A stretch of DNA of 64,000 nucleotides from Albizia julibrissin (GCA_037074505.1 CM073489.1:37075058-37139057), one strand, 5' to 3'; positions 45,606-58,375 are shown, counted from the stretch's first letter. Translations and numbers: made by a program. The notes: generated by a model not told the origin, from the letters alone.

Positions 45606-47069
45606 TATAAAACCTCAGCTGAAGTGTTCAACAAAAATGCTCGTGTTCGGAGAAGAAAACTCGACTACCAAGCAACAACATCATCCTCCTGCTCCAACAC
45701 TCTGGTCTCATCCTCGAACATTTCCGGCGCGCTCCTCAGTCCCTGAACACTATCCCTCTCTCCCCCTTCACTCCTGTTCGTTTTCCTCCTCTCTCCACTG
45801 CCAGAGAGGGCGAAGGGAAGGTCAGGCATCAACAGGTTTGTCTTTCATTTCTCAATATTTTTACTTCCACCAATCCTTCATATCTCTGCACGACAGAGGT
45901 TATGGATTCTTTCATTCTCTCGCTTCCTAGATTATAGAATCATCGTTCGTGGTCACTGTGTTCTTGTTTTCGTTAATTTGCTTCTGTAACGGCTTCCTAT
46001 TCCGCTGTTAATTGTTAAGAGAAATAGAAGTTACGTTTATATATATGTTCCTCCTATATTTCGCTCAAGGGATAAAATTTGACTAGCTAACTGGTCATCG
46101 CAGGTTTGGTTAACAATCCTAGAGTCCCTAGTAGTTATTCTCTGGGAGCTTTGCTTGTTCCCACTTCGCTTTCACCCATCATTTATCCCAAACGCCCTGT
46201 TTCTCTACTCGACGTTTTTCTAACACCCACCCTCTTCCCCATAGAAGATAAGGGGTTATTCGTATGCCCCAACACAACCCTGTCTGTGCTGTGCTCTTAT
46301 TTGTTAATTAGTCAAGCAAGCTCCTTTTTTTTAAATTTTTTCTCTCCTTAATGTGGTAGAAACATATTAAGCTGTAATGTGTAATATTATGAATTTCATT
46401 CCCTTATCCAATGTGGCATCTCATTTTGGTCAGAGCGGATTTAGTGAGGATACAGGGCTACAGGCTTTGTGCTTCCAGGTGACAACCTAGAAGCTAAAGA
46501 AGGCAGTTGTTCCTTTGTTTATATTCCTGGCCAAGTTGTCAGTTTCCCCCCTCACCCTCTCTCACCCTCTCTTGGTTTAATTCTCAATTTAGTTTTAATT
46601 TTAACGTGATGATTTTATTGTTTCTATTGCAATCTGAGAATTCCTAAATCTTGCACTATAAATGCATGAGAAGATTATTTAGGTAAGTTTGTTATTATTC
46701 AGAAACAGCAAATATATGAGAAGGATAACTCAATTGGGGACCATTTCAAATTTTCTACAATATCCGTATACTATATTTGAGTAATAGATTTTTAATGACA
46801 TGTTTCTCAGTTGCATGCAATATTTGTGAATTATTGTATTTTAATGCAGAGAGATATTTCTTCGTATATGGATTTTTTTTTCTCTTTTCTAGCGTACTGT
46901 TTCATTTCCTTCCTGGGTTACAAACTACATCTGATTTTTTGGTTTAGTTGTTTACTTCTATTGATGTATTATCTGACCCTGCGTGTCACATTACAAGTGT
47001 TACAGTTGGCTTAAGTTCATCGACGATTTACATATTGATCACTATATCTTCTTGCGGAAGATAAATTGA
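45606..47069 (+). promoter_or_regulatory. Probable TATA box and intron-containing 5' leader of the DnaJ gene
   Basis: TATAAAAC near 45607 is followed about 30 bp later by leader-like sequence with pyrimidine-rich stretches and a donor-like CAACAG/GTTTGT near 45836. An acceptor-like TTACAG at about 47007 precedes the start codon. The 97-codon frame at 45637 is then leader sequence. The number of leader exons is not settled. Confidence 0.4.
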
Positions 47070-50000
47070 ATGGCCATTACACCTTTTGGAAGCACATCTG
47101 TTGCACAATGGGGAATCCGTCCTCAGTTATTTATGAGATCCTGTATGACAGGCATGATTACATCATCTGGCCTCGGGTAAGTTGTCTCATGGTCAACATT
47201 TCTCTGAGGAAGTAAAACCACTTACATGGATTTTCTCTCACTATTACATTTATAAGAGGTATAAGCTATTTAGTTTTTGTTCATGATGAAGTTGGACCAA
47301 GTGCTAAGTTACTTAATACATGGTCATCTCTATTATAGTATCAACTGTGTTATCAGTATTAGCTGGGTTTATCTTTTATTTTTTAAATTTATGGAGTTGT
47401 TGGCAATAGTTCTTTATTCTTGGGATAAGGACACGAGATCAAGGGACTGTTGTCAGTCTTATTTGTCATAAACTAGTGTTCTGAAATGCTTTACTCAATT
47501 AGTAAATACGAAATCTTCAGCATAATTCATTGCGATGCAGAGTGTAATTTCTTAAATAATCTTTTCTTCAGTGTTACAAGTAGGGTAAGCTTTATGGCTG
47601 CCCCAAGTTCAAGCTTTTTTGGTCGTGATTCATTGCATGTGCTATATGACCTGGGTTCTTCTCAAACTTCTAATCGTCGCAAGGGATCAAGGTTTATAGT
47701 TAGAGCGGATGTAGTAAGTATGACTACTCATATACGCAACAATAGCAATGTGCAACTTAATAGCTTTCTATGTACTTGTAGTGCATGGAGGCATTTCTCT
47801 CATTTCTATTTTGTATGTCTCAAGCATTTTTGCAGGTTAGACTGAATGTTAATAACTATTATGTTTCAATGTGCAGGATTACTATTCTGTCCTTGGGGTG
47901 TCAAGAAATGCTAGTAAATCTGAAATCAAGAGTGGTATTTTACTCTGGCCTCTTTATATTTGTCTTTATGGTCATATATTCATCATGATCAAAGGAGAAT
48001 ATGAATATATTGTGTTTATTTGCTTATAATTGTCAGCTGGAATCATAACGATTTTAGTGCTTTAGTTGTCTCTTTGTAAGGCAAGAACAATTTCCAAACT
48101 AGGCTCTTTTGTTGATTAGTAAATGATTGTCCATTTTGGATTACTCTTGCTGCTGCCTGTACTCTTAAGAATTAGAAATATATTACCTTAAAGGAAGCTC
48201 CTAACTTAAGACTGTCAAGATGCATGTCAAACCCTAAGATATCAATCAAACGGGTGGGGTTTATCTGCAAATTAAATAACCATGAAGGGACTTCCCAAGT
48301 TAACGATTAAATTTAAATGAGTTGTGATGTTGACATCTTCCCTTGCCTTTTTTGTATTATAGGACGATACTATTATATAGAATATCAATAGATATGAACT
48401 ATAAACGACATTAAATATCCATTTGATTGAGCATATTCTTTACATGTCAGTGGTGCCATGCTTCCACTTTCCATTGAAATAATATGTGTCTCAACTTTTA
48501 CATTTCAGCTTATCGGAAGCTTGCCCGAAATTATCACCCAGATGTGAACAAGTGAGTTATTATTCTCCTTTTGTTTTTTATATGCTTTTTATTCTTATCC
48601 TTTGCCTTGTTCCCCCCTGTAACTGATATCTAGATTGATAATTTAAAGTTAAAATATGGACTGGATTGGATTTGTGATGGAGAAAATTGAATGTTAGCCA
48701 GAATTATAAATAGGATTGTATCTCTGGCCAACCTGGATCTCAGTTTTTGTTAGTTATGATGAATATTTTTAATAGTAATATGCTGGCTAAAATGTCTGGA
48801 GGAAGGAGGCTCAAGTCACCATTATTGCAACTTGAATTGGGCTTGATAAGTTGTATAATTTTCTGAGGTCATGTCGAACACGTGTGAAGGAAATTTTCTG
48901 GCGTTTAACTTTTTTCTGAATTATTCACATGGATGCTGCAGAGAACCTGGCGCAGAACAGAAGTTTAAGGAAATTAGCAATGTATATGAGGTAAAAGTTC
49001 TTTTGTTGTTGCTGATGGTTGAAGTATGATTGTCTTTATGAATTTCTAACTCTAATATTTACTGGTCTTCTGTAATTCAAATTGTTTTACAGGTCTTATC
49101 AGATGATGAGAAACGATCCATATATGACAGATATGGAGAGGCTGGGCTTAAAGGTTCTGGAATGGGCATGGGGGTAAGTTACCTTGTTATAATGAAAAAT
49201 CTTTTTGTTTTGACTAACTCTGCTTCTGAAGCTTTGATTATGTTATTCCAGGATTTCAGTAATCCTTTTGATCTGTTTGAGACTCTGTTTGAGGGTATGA
49301 ATCGGGGAAGAGGTTCCTGGAATGGAGCTATTGATGGTGAAGACGAGTATTATAGTCTTGTATTGAATTTTAAGGAAGCAGTTTTTGGAGTAGAAAAAGA
49401 GATAGAGATCAGTCGGCTAGAAAGCTGCGGAACTTGCAATGGTTCAGGGGCTAAACCGGGAACCAAGCCGACTAGATGTAGCACTTGTGGGGGTCAAGGT
49501 AGGGTTGTGTCGTCAACAAGGACGCCATTAGGTATTTTCCAGCAGTCAATGACGTGCTCTTCATGCAATGGTACTGGAGAAATTTCAACACCATGCAATA
49601 CATGTTCCGGGGATGGTCGGGTGCGGAGGACAAAACGGATAAGTCTGAAAGTCCCGGCTGGTGTAGACTCTGCTAGCCGTTTAAGGGTCCGAAATGAAGG
49701 AAATGCTGGAAGGCGAGGCGGTTCTCCAGGTGAACTCTTTGTTGTTATCGAAGTTATCCCCGATCCAGTCCTTAAACGTGATGACACCAACATTTTATAC
49801 ACTTGCAAGGTGTCATACTTAGACGCAATCCTGGGAACTACAATCAAGGTTCCTACTGTAGATGGCATGGTGGATTTAAAAATCCCTGCTGGGACCCAAC
49901 CGAACACAACACTTGTTATGGCTAGAAAAGGTGTTCCTCTGCTGAACAAGAGCAGTATGAGGGGTGATCAGTTGGTTCGGGTTCAAGTTGAAATCCCCAG

Positions 50001-50082
50001 AAAGTTAAGCAGCGAAGAGAGGAAGCTTATTGAGGAACTTGCTGATTTACGCAAAGGAAAGACTGCGACTGGTAAGAGATAA
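47070..50082 (+). CDS. DJA5: Chloroplast type-A J-domain co-chaperone (DJA5/DJA6 type), 436 aa
   Basis: Co-chaperone of plastid Hsp70. In Arabidopsis the DJA5/DJA6 pair is linked to chloroplast Fe-S cluster assembly (from memory). Seven exons in consistent phase (1311 bp): 47070-47176, 47572-47713, 47877-47934, 48509-48551, 48942-48990, 49093-49173, 49252-50082. Domains: transit peptide (1-~80, ending near RRKGSRFIVRAD), J domain from residue 84 (DYYSVLGV) with HPD 112-114, a short G-rich part, and a zinc-binding region with four CxxCxGxG repeats at 219, 236, 262 and 275. The C-terminal substrate-binding domain has VKVPAGV-like (LKVPAGVDS) and GDLFV-like (GELFVVIEV) blocks. The ATG at 47070 gives the N-terminus MAITPFGSTSVAQW typical of the family. 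Convergent with the HAD gene downstream, an adjacency that supports DJA5; by sequence alone DJA5 and DJA6 are not separated. Confidence 0.93.
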
Positions 50083-50350
50083 TACTTTGTGGGATCTGCT
50101 TTTGTCCAACTAGTACTTTCGACCCCAAAAATTTCATTCTCCTTACTAGAATGCATCTTTCTTGACCGTGTAACTTACTGAGGATAACTGGGCAGTTCTT
50201 GATATTTGACCAGTGGGAGGGGTCCGTATATGGTGGTAGTTATAGGCTATTGATTAGCCCTCGGGAATAAAGGTGGAGTTGACGAGCGGAAGATATTTAT
50301 CGTCCACCTTTTTTTCGGATGAAATTATCTTCAGGGTGTAATGCAGTATT

Positions 50351-50485
50351 TGTTTGTAATAGGAATTGTAACTTTTAAAAATAGTTTTTCAATCGGTATA
50401 TAAAATAAGTATGTGAGAAGATTTTTATTTTAATTTATGAAAATAAATATTTTTAAAAATTCTAAAATTGATCCCAAACAAACAC
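50351..50485 (-). repeat. R1 dispersed repeat, copy 10, just after the DnaJ gene
   Basis: Inverted copy with GTATATAAAATAAGTATGTG and TTTTTCAATCGG blocks; ends ATCCCAAACAAACAC. It lies about 270 bp after the stop codon and could be within or near the 3' UTR. Confidence 0.6.
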
Positions 50486-50893
50486 GTAATCTCGCTTCTA
50501 TAAACGGGATGTTAGGATACAAATCATAGACACACATTTAGCAAGGAAAAAAAGGATTATTTTCCCATTACTATACTTAGTATTTTGCTAGTAGGATTAC
50601 TTTCACGTAAGCAAATGCCTGAGATTACATATAATACTTACTGTCCTTAGTTTAGTATAAAATTTTGTTTTACATCATAAATGAGATCTTATATTAAAGT
50701 TGTTTTACATTACAAATAAGATCTTATACTAAAGACCGGATAGTATTTTTGGAAGGTCATGCCTCAAAGATGTTGCTTGGCTCAGCTAAGCTTGGAAGCA
50801 TGTCAGTCCTTCGTCCATCATCTTATCCTAATTAAATAATAATGTAGATTATGATGACAATTTTAAGCAAGGCTTCTCAACAGTGATTATGAT

Positions 50894-52254
50894 AGGCGCA
50901 GTTTCTCTCCATTGAGATTCTTGTCCTTTGTCCCTCCATTTCCGCTGCACCAGAAGCCTTTTGGAGCAGATGATGAAACGCAAAATGGGGTCGTGGCTCT
51001 AAAATCAAAATCCAAAATTGAAGAAAAGCAATAGGCAGTACACATATTTTGATGGGATGATGTTAAATGTATTTGTAGGGCCCATAAAACAAAATGTATT
51101 TTTATCATAATAAAAAAAAGTTATTCATGAATTCATAAATAACTAAATGCTACAATTTTATATAATAAAATCCCTTTTTTTTAAAAATCATATAAACTAA
51201 GTAATAATTTTTAATTGTTAATATTGATATTAGATGCATTTATATTAAATTTATCAATCTAATATATTAATCTATATTAATATATTCAGTTCCCTAAGAA
51301 ATTTGTATTAATATAAGTTTTAAAATTCACAAAATTTTTAACTATATTCTGTTTGATATTAGATGCATCTATCATCTATCTTGAGAATACAAATTTATGT
51401 AATAAACCATTAAAAAAATTTAATATAACTCATTTTAGTTTATTCTATATTGAATACAACAAGTGAACAACTGATAGAGAAATTCTTATGTGAATTTGAT
51501 TAACTAATATTAATTCTAATTAGCTACTCATGTAATTAACATTTTTATTTGTCTTTAAAAAATAAATCTAAGATTTCAAAAGTAATGAAAAAAATAAATC
51601 TTATGAAATCTTTTAATTTTATTAATATGCCAGCTAATATTTAAGAGGTGTTAAACTAAATCATGAGGAGTTGTGTTTTAATTGGGTAATACAAGGGTAT
51701 TTGTATTTATGAAAAAACATATATGTTAATTTTTTTGATAAAGTTTGTTGCAATCATTTTTATTCTGGAAAGTATTATTAAAACAACGTATAGTTAAAAC
51801 TTTTGTGAATTTTTAAAAGTTATATTAATACAGATTTTTTAGGGACCTAAATATGTTAATACAGATTGATATATTAGCTGATAAATTTAATACAAATGCA
51901 TCTAATATTGATACCATCCATTAAAAATTATTACTTAGTTTATATGGTTTTTTTTAAAAATGATTTTATTATATAAAATAGTAGCATTTAGTTATTTATG
52001 AATTCATGAATAACTTTTTTTGATTGGGATAAAAATACAATTTTTTTAGTGATATTTTGTAGGCCTACAAATGCATATGATATCATCCCATCAAAACATT
52101 TGTGCCGCCTATTGCTTCTCTTCAATTTTAGGTTTCGATTTTAGAACCATGACCCTATTCTTTTTGCATTTCATCATCTACTCCAAAACGCTTGTCTTAG
52201 AACTGAAATGAAAGGGCAAAGGATAAGAACCTCAATGGAGAGGAGCTGCGCCCA
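50894..52254. mobile_element. Long inverted-repeat (foldback/Mutator-like) element between convergent genes
   Basis: Arms of roughly 470 bp (50894-51360 and 51785-52254) are inverted complements, sharing GGCGCAG...TCTCTCCATTGAG, AAAATTGAAGAAAAGCAAT and TTATTCATGAATTCATAAAT blocks. ATTATGAT occurs directly at both outer edges (50886-50893, 52255-52262), a likely 8-9-bp duplication. The flanks also share a longer diverged direct match (50848-50893 with 52255-52300), so the insertion may have landed in a small tandem repeat. No coding capacity. Confidence 0.75.
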
Positions 52255-52262
52255 ATTATGAT

Positions 52263-53311
52263 GACAATTTTAACTAAACTCATAACAGCGACTATCAACT
52301 GGATCTATGAATCAGAATTCTATTGCTATGAGAACTTGGCTTGGTTTTCTTGACCCCGATAGGAGATGCCAAGTTTGGGATGGGCAAGTTTCATTCTATA
52401 CTTGCCTTGCGATAGTTCAAGGTAGCTTTTTGTTATAAATCATGAAAGAAAATTTCTCTCGAAAATTACCGCTGAAAGTAGCAATACACTCACTAGTGTG
52501 TGGTAGACATTATTCTTTGGCAAAAATGACTTTTTATAATTATCCATTCATTAACAATATGAGTAATTAATTAGGATGATAACTCTTACGTACATTAACT
52601 AATGATAATTTGACAATTTTTTTTTAATTTTTACATAATATATTATTTATTTAATTAAACAAATATTATTAGAAATAAAACAGTTTAAAATATAAACCGC
52701 GAAAATTATATCAAAACAATTCAAATCAATCAACATAATTTTTTTCAAGAAAAAAAATAAAGGAAAATATAATTCACTGTATTTTTATCCGTCCAATGAA
52801 AATTGGGTAAAAGTTGCCGCAAAAAGGTAAATCACAGTTCACAGACCTCAAGAGGCAGAAGCCCCAGTTTCATTGATAAAGATCTACAATCATTCGATGG
52901 CTCTTCTGATACTAAATCAGTCCCAAGATCCCTTTATGCGATACCTTTGCGTGGGGATAGAGAGTTAAAAAGCCACACCCTATCAAGGGAATGGGATTCA
53001 AATATATCACAACTTTGGTATGCTCAACCTAAAGAGCTGGCAGAACAAATCATCGTCTAGCTATCCATTTAATGAAATGAAACAGACAAAAGATCATGAG
53101 AATATGATACATTAAATTGAATTTTCTCAGATCATAAGTCAAATTATTACATTTACTATTAGAAACAGGATTGAAAAAAAACAAAGAACCAAAAAAAAAA
53201 AAAAAATTTGTATAGAGGCAGCAGCTTGAGCTTATGGTTATCCAATATTCCATCTTAACTTCTGATAGAGACGATTCTGGGACAGCTTAAGCCATACATA
53301 AGGCAAATCTC
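52263..53311. other. Spacer between the foldback element and the HAD gene
   Basis: Includes one coding-like frame (52803-53060), listed separately. The rest is AT-rich; 53080-53311 may include the 3' UTR of the HAD gene. Confidence 0.4.
52821..53060 (+). CDS. Unrecognised coding-like fragment
   Basis: An open frame with balanced codon use encodes SSQTSRGRSPSFIDKDLQSF, then a Ser-rich part and SLYAIPLRGDRELKSHTLSR, ending AEQIIV. No ATG of good context; the AG at 52831 could be a splice acceptor. It reads like the last exon or a captured piece of some gene, but I cannot name it, and no upstream exon was seen. Confidence 0.2.
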   Translation, partial: KKVNHSSQTSRGRSPSFIDKDLQSFDGSSDTKSVPRSLYAIPLRGDRELKSHTLSREWDSNISQLWYAQPKELAEQIIV

Positions 53312-55752
53312 TTATTTGGAAGCAACTAAATTTTGTAGGAGCAACTCCAAATCTTTCAATCTACATGATGGAGCACACAAACTATATTAACAGAATTAAG
53401 GAAAACTAATGGGACAATACATAGGCCGTCAGCAATGTACTATACCTTATGTTACTCAAGTCGGGGTAGACCGCTATTGCATCACTAAAATCCTACATTA
53501 TATTCAAACAGACTCCAGAAGTGTCAAAATGTAGCCATTATCGACGGTATCAATTCCATCCAACGTAAAAATCATATTGGCAAATGCCTCACCTGATCAG
53601 CTGTTGAAGACGTGTAGGTAACCACGCATGACATCCCAGCTTTAGTTGCTGCCTGTGGATATTAATTTAGTTCGTGAGAGTTCAAGAATTTGTTTCCCCT
53701 TTGAGAAAGGCAGAGTTCAAGCATTGTGATTTATTAGTACACATCATTCAATGCACTTTAGCAAAATAAGAAATAAATTTTAGATCTGTAGTTTGAAACA
53801 ATGTTAATATTGTCACATTAAAGAAGCCATAGGCATTAGTACATTTTTGGTTCAAATTACAGACACAACACAACATTGATTATTATTCAGAAAATAACCT
53901 GTAAGCCAATTACACTATCCTCTATCACCAAGCAGTCCTTTTCTGACACACCCAGCTTCTACAAGACACAACATGTGAATCATGCCCCTTCTGTCAGCAC
54001 ACGCAAGAAGGCTTAGATTTTCATGTATCTAAATTACAATACATATTAAGCTTAAACCTTGGAAGCTGTCAGATATATTGATGGATCAGGCTTCTTTTCC
54101 TTCACATCATCACCTGCAAGTTAAATATGATTAAAAAAAAAATAGTTTATCTCAAACGTAGAGTAGATTTCATCAAACGTATAATACCAAAAATATCCTC
54201 TGGGAAAGTTTGGCAAGACTTGGGTTCGCATTGAAATAGAGTTCTAAGCTATCTCAGGAGAAAGTTAAAATTGGTTTTGTGTATTGAAGAGATGGCAAAT
54301 TAATTGAGTCTGATGCCTCGAACATCGTTAGTTAAGTGTTGATCCACTACTCGACACAAATAAACGCCTCCATGTTACATGAACTATATAAAGGGATATG
54401 AAGATGCGTTTAATACCTGCTAGGAAGCAATCAAGGCTCTTAAACCGCTCCTAAAACACCAAAAATCAATTCGGTTGAACATACGTTGAGAAGTATATTT
54501 CCATTGTGGAAAAGTACACGAGAAAATGTGCTTACAATTCCTATAAGATTCTCAAGACAGAGCACAACTGAACTTTTAGTTGCTGCCGAGCAAACAGCGA
54601 GCTTTATCCCCTACAATAGCATTAGAGGGTAAAAATGCTGTCCAATAAGCAGATGTACCTAACTAGAAGAGTGAAAAGAAGAAACAAAGTGATCAGAAAG
54701 AGCTCCAAGAGAGAGCAGATTCTGCCATGACTTAGAAGCAGATGCACGTTAGGCGCATATTAATAAGAAGAGATCAATACACTGATTAAAACATTATCTT
54801 ACAGCATCCTTGACCTCATCCATCAATCTCAGAACTCCAGGTCTGGGTTTTACCTGGTCCAAAAATTATTCATGTACGCAAGTAGGTTATTAACAACATA
54901 AACAGCATCATTACGCTTGAAGCAAACAGAATAGTCGTTAGAATAGGAAAACAAAAGAAGTATACTTACAGTTCCGGACTTCATTATTTCTTTGTACCTC
55001 TCAGTTTTCCAATCCTAGACCAACAAGAAATCGAAAATATAACAAGTAGGTGAGAAGACAACCACTTCAGTGGTTAAAAATAAAAATTCAGAAGTAATAC
55101 GTTCTTTTTTGACAACGCAAGACACGTAGAAGCATTGCAAATCGTCAAAGTAAAAGTAAACGCACATCATCAAGCAGAGAAAAGCACCTGAATAATGTCA
55201 ATTAGCTTAGCTCGATCCTCATCATTACTCGGAGGCGTCTCAAATATCGTAGAAGACGGCCACCCATGCTCTTTGAAGTACCTTACAATCCACGAATACC
55301 GACGAAACAAATGAACAGATAAGCAAAATCAAACATAGAGACATAAAATATCTATTTGAGGGGGAAAGATAAACAAACCATCGCATTTTAGGTTTGCCTC
55401 CACCAATGCGATTCTGGAGCTCATCGTAGAATTCGATGCCCCAATTGAGAGGTTGCGAAGAAGAAGAAGGGCAGCGAACATTGAAGTTAGTAAATGCATC
55501 GTTGTATGCCTGGCGATGCAAGTGTTCGGACTCGAGGATGACGCCATCGCAGTCGAAAATGAGAGCCTGAAGAGAAGAAGAGGAAGCTGAAGCAGAGACT
55601 GTGAGGACTCGATGTTTGGAGGAGAATGGCTTGATTGGGGGATTCAGAAACCGATGCTTGGTAATGAAAGTGGTGGTGAGGGAGAGAGAGCGAAGGGGAC
55701 GAAGATAAGGGGAGAGATTGGGAGGAGAAGGAGAGGTCAGAGTAGACGCCAT
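53312..55752 (-). CDS. Chloroplast-targeted HAD-like hydrolase (At4g39970/CbbY type), 314 aa
   Basis: A phosphatase-type haloacid dehalogenase. The relative CbbY dephosphorylates xylulose-1,5-bisphosphate, an inhibitor of Rubisco; the substrate of this At4g39970-type member is not deduced here. Eleven exons: 55752-55379, 55281-55188, 55014-54970, 54853-54803, 54610-54536, 54450-54417, 54113-54058, 53958-53899, 53652-53593, 53492-53446, 53360-53312; 945 bp in phase. A Ser/Pro-rich transit peptide (1-~58) precedes motif I FDCDGVILES with Asp67 and Asp69, cap-domain GGGKPKMRW, motif II CSAATKS (Ser196), motif III KEKKPDP (Lys231 or 232) and motif IV IEDS (Glu256, Asp257). All catalytic residues are present. 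The start at 55752 was chosen over upstream in-frame ATGs because it gives a normal transit peptide and the family length (about 316). Confidence 0.94.
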
Positions 55753-57769
55753 AAGGGTGGAGAGTTGAGATGAACAAGATTGTTGAATCTCTTCTATTCG
55801 TGTGACTGTGGCATCGACTTTGGCCTCTCTAAAATTTCTTTCAGCCAATGGATTTCCCAAGTGGTTATGATCGTTACTCGTAAGTGGGAGAATCATTTGG
55901 GAAAAAAAAGAAAATATTTCAGGGGGGGAACCCTTTTTCCACATACAAATACAAAATAGACCACCTTGACCAAAGACAAGAATGAAGTGAAGTAAAATCC
56001 ACAGAAGTCACAATCTTTAGCATTTGAGTCCATGGTCTCACTTGCTAATAGAAGAATATTACTACAATAATTGTATGATATTGTGAATTATATATGATTT
56101 TAATTATAGGATATAGATTTTTTTTTTTTACCTCCATAGGATAGTGTATTCACCCTATGAAGACTGCCATTTATTACGCAAAGTTCATGTAATACAAAAG
56201 CATGCTGCATGGTTGGGCTCAACCAGTATAATTTGATTTACTAGCTTAAAAGGCTAAATCCACATTTCTTTGACATGATAACGATAATTAAAATGAGTTA
56301 TGATTTTTTTTAAATGTCTGTAAAATTGTATTATATCGATAAGAAATTTGTTATAAATAAACTAAAATAACTGATAAATTTGTTAAAAATCGTAAGCTTT
56401 TGGGATTTGCTTTTATTTGCTCTGTCAACTAACGTTTGCCTTTCATTGTTACAGTCCCTCTCTGCCTTTGCACGCTAGCTCAGCACCTCCTGTAATTTCA
56501 CAAGCGATTGTGTATCCAAGAAAAAAAAAATATCAACTTGTCTAGTTTTCATGCACTTTTTTAACTAATTTTTTTTATAATATCATTTGATATTCAATTT
56601 AGAATAATTTTTATGCACTTACTCACCACACGGTGAGTAAACATGAACCCGGCATATTTTCAATAGACCGTAAAAGGATAAAACATTGATACCAATTGTG
56701 AGGGACAAGATAATGTTTGGTTTAGCTTATACTTATATATAAACTCAATTTATGTAAATTGAGATAAAACTCCTCAATATATTTACTTAATAAACCGTAA
56801 AAACTACATCGTATACTGTAAGTTAAGATTAAAAAGTATTTTAGAGGTTACAATCGCCATTCCAAACTATCTCTTAATCTTCAATCTGTTTTATTTACAA
56901 AAATCTAATTACTTTCGCAAACGTGCCATTTATTATCAACTCCAAGTTCCTTTATTGTAGTATAGTGGCATCTTTCAAGGACAGAAGCACAATTATACCC
57001 ATAACGGCACAGAACAGAAAAACACTGCCAAAACAATTGTCAACAGAATCTCCCTCGATAAATTATTACTCTCGCGGTTTGATATGGTTTAACTCTTTCT
57101 GGTCTTTACCCAACAAAGGAACAGAATGGCCTCTAACTCGGTTTGACGTCACTTCGTTAGATCCCAAGGATTCCCTACAAACTTGCAATCACCACAACCA
57201 AACATTTCAGAACAGGAGAGAGAAACCAATGATGTAAATTTGGACTCAGGTCGTGTGGATTCCAAGAAGATAAGCTTAAACACCACCAGATTGGCATTTG
57301 ACAGTAGATAGCAAAAACGAGAAGAAAATAAATACAGAGATGTGTCGTTTCCATCGAAAAAGGATCCCAATTCACAAGTCACAATCTCTTCAGGATATAT
57401 ATAGAGATCGCGAAAAATGAAAAATCCCCTCCTAATCACTGCCACACAAAAGGGAGGCAAATGCGAAACTTGCTCAGATTTTAGACGCCACCGTAATAAA
57501 AGTCAGAAATCAAAGAAAAAATGCAAGTCTGTAACAAACTCTGTACAAGTGTATCAAACTTCAACGTATACAATTAATTCTGACACCAGAGATAGTGACG
57601 CATATCTGCAAACCCTAGATCAATCCCATGGTCCCTCTGATCTAAGTTCTAACACGATAAATAAGTTAACCAGCGAAATTAATTCAACAGAGGCAGTTTC
57701 CATTGGACAAATTTGAGCGATAATAATTAATAATCTCAATCTGGATAGATGGTTCCTTCACTACAATTT
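55753..57769. other. Intergenic DNA between the HAD and EPFL genes
   Basis: Contains the HAD promoter (minus strand, near 55760-55960), one R1 copy at 56713 and probably the 3' UTR of the EPFL gene. Frames at 56923 and 57149-57716 are not supported as genes. Confidence 0.45.
56713..56869 (+). repeat. R1 dispersed repeat, copy 11
   Basis: ATGTTTGGTTTAGCTTATAC start, GAGATAAAACTCC core, CATTCCAAACTAT end. Confidence 0.65.
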
Positions 57770-58247
57770 CTAAGGGTTGAAAAAATGGCCACCACAATGG
57801 CATTTCCAACCCAACGGCTTGTAATTAGAGTACCTGTTATTACCCTGGAATGACTGACCGGAAAAACCCAGAGGAGCCGTTCGGGTCAGACCCGGCTTGA
57901 GCCTCTGGTGGCTAGGCAAGGTTGGAACTTGAACTGCCATGCATGGATGGCACGCGTTGCACTTGTTGTGGCAGCTGGGAGGGATCGAACCTAGCCTGGT
58001 TTTCTCCTCAAGAAGAAGATCCTGCACATACCCAATTGAAATCTTTACCAAACCAGAAACATGAAGCAAACAATTGGAGACACAAAACCCTGGAATTTTG
58101 AAAGCCTACCCGACGAGAAATTGAAGGCTGGGGCTGATTAAAACAAAAAACTGGACAGAATAGATGATGCAGGACTATAATAAGCAAGGTGGCGATTGTG
58201 ACTAAGTACTGATATGAGTTAAGTGAAGCCATAACCATGAGAGGCAA
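57770..58247 (-). CDS. EPFL1: EPIDERMAL PATTERNING FACTOR-like secreted peptide (EPFL1 type), 129 aa
   Basis: A precursor of a secreted Cys-rich signalling peptide. In Arabidopsis such peptides bind ERECTA-family receptors, with SERKs as co-receptors, to set growth and patterning. Two exons in phase 0: 58247-58110 and 58021-57770. The first encodes a hydrophobic signal peptide (about residues 10-36, IATLLIIVLHHLF) and ends SISRR. The second encodes the mature domain GSIPPSCHNKCNACHPC, AVQVPTLPSH, a variable loop, and NYKPLGWKCHCGGHFFNP. The six Cys (63, 67, 70, 73, 120, 122) and the final NP match the family core. Assignment to EPFL1 rests on the loop length, the NYKP.GWKCHC.GHF.NP end and the nearby At5g10290-type kinase; EPFL2 or EPFL3 cannot be fully excluded. 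The ATG at 58247 gives two more in-frame ATGs within six codons. Confidence 0.88.
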
Positions 58248-58375
58248 TCATGTCACATGGTATTCATTCATTCCCCATCCAAGCCAAAACAAGAGTAACA
58301 GGTAAAAATAAATACAAGTCGAGTGAGATGCGAATGCCAGTTTTCTGAAGCTTCCTCCGCCGAGATAGCGAGAAT

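Noticed and set aside
45637..45930. A 97-codon frame just after the TATA box of the DnaJ gene
   Set aside because: Position and composition fit a 5' leader; the real start (47070) encodes the conserved N-terminus.
49494..49949. A 151-codon open frame on the minus strand opposite the DnaJ last exon
   Set aside because: It is the mirror of a strongly supported coding exon and shows no domain of its own.
55753..55944. N-terminal extension of the HAD protein from upstream ATGs
   Set aside because: The extension does not look like a transit peptide, while the start at 55752 gives the normal family length and a typical plastid transit peptide.
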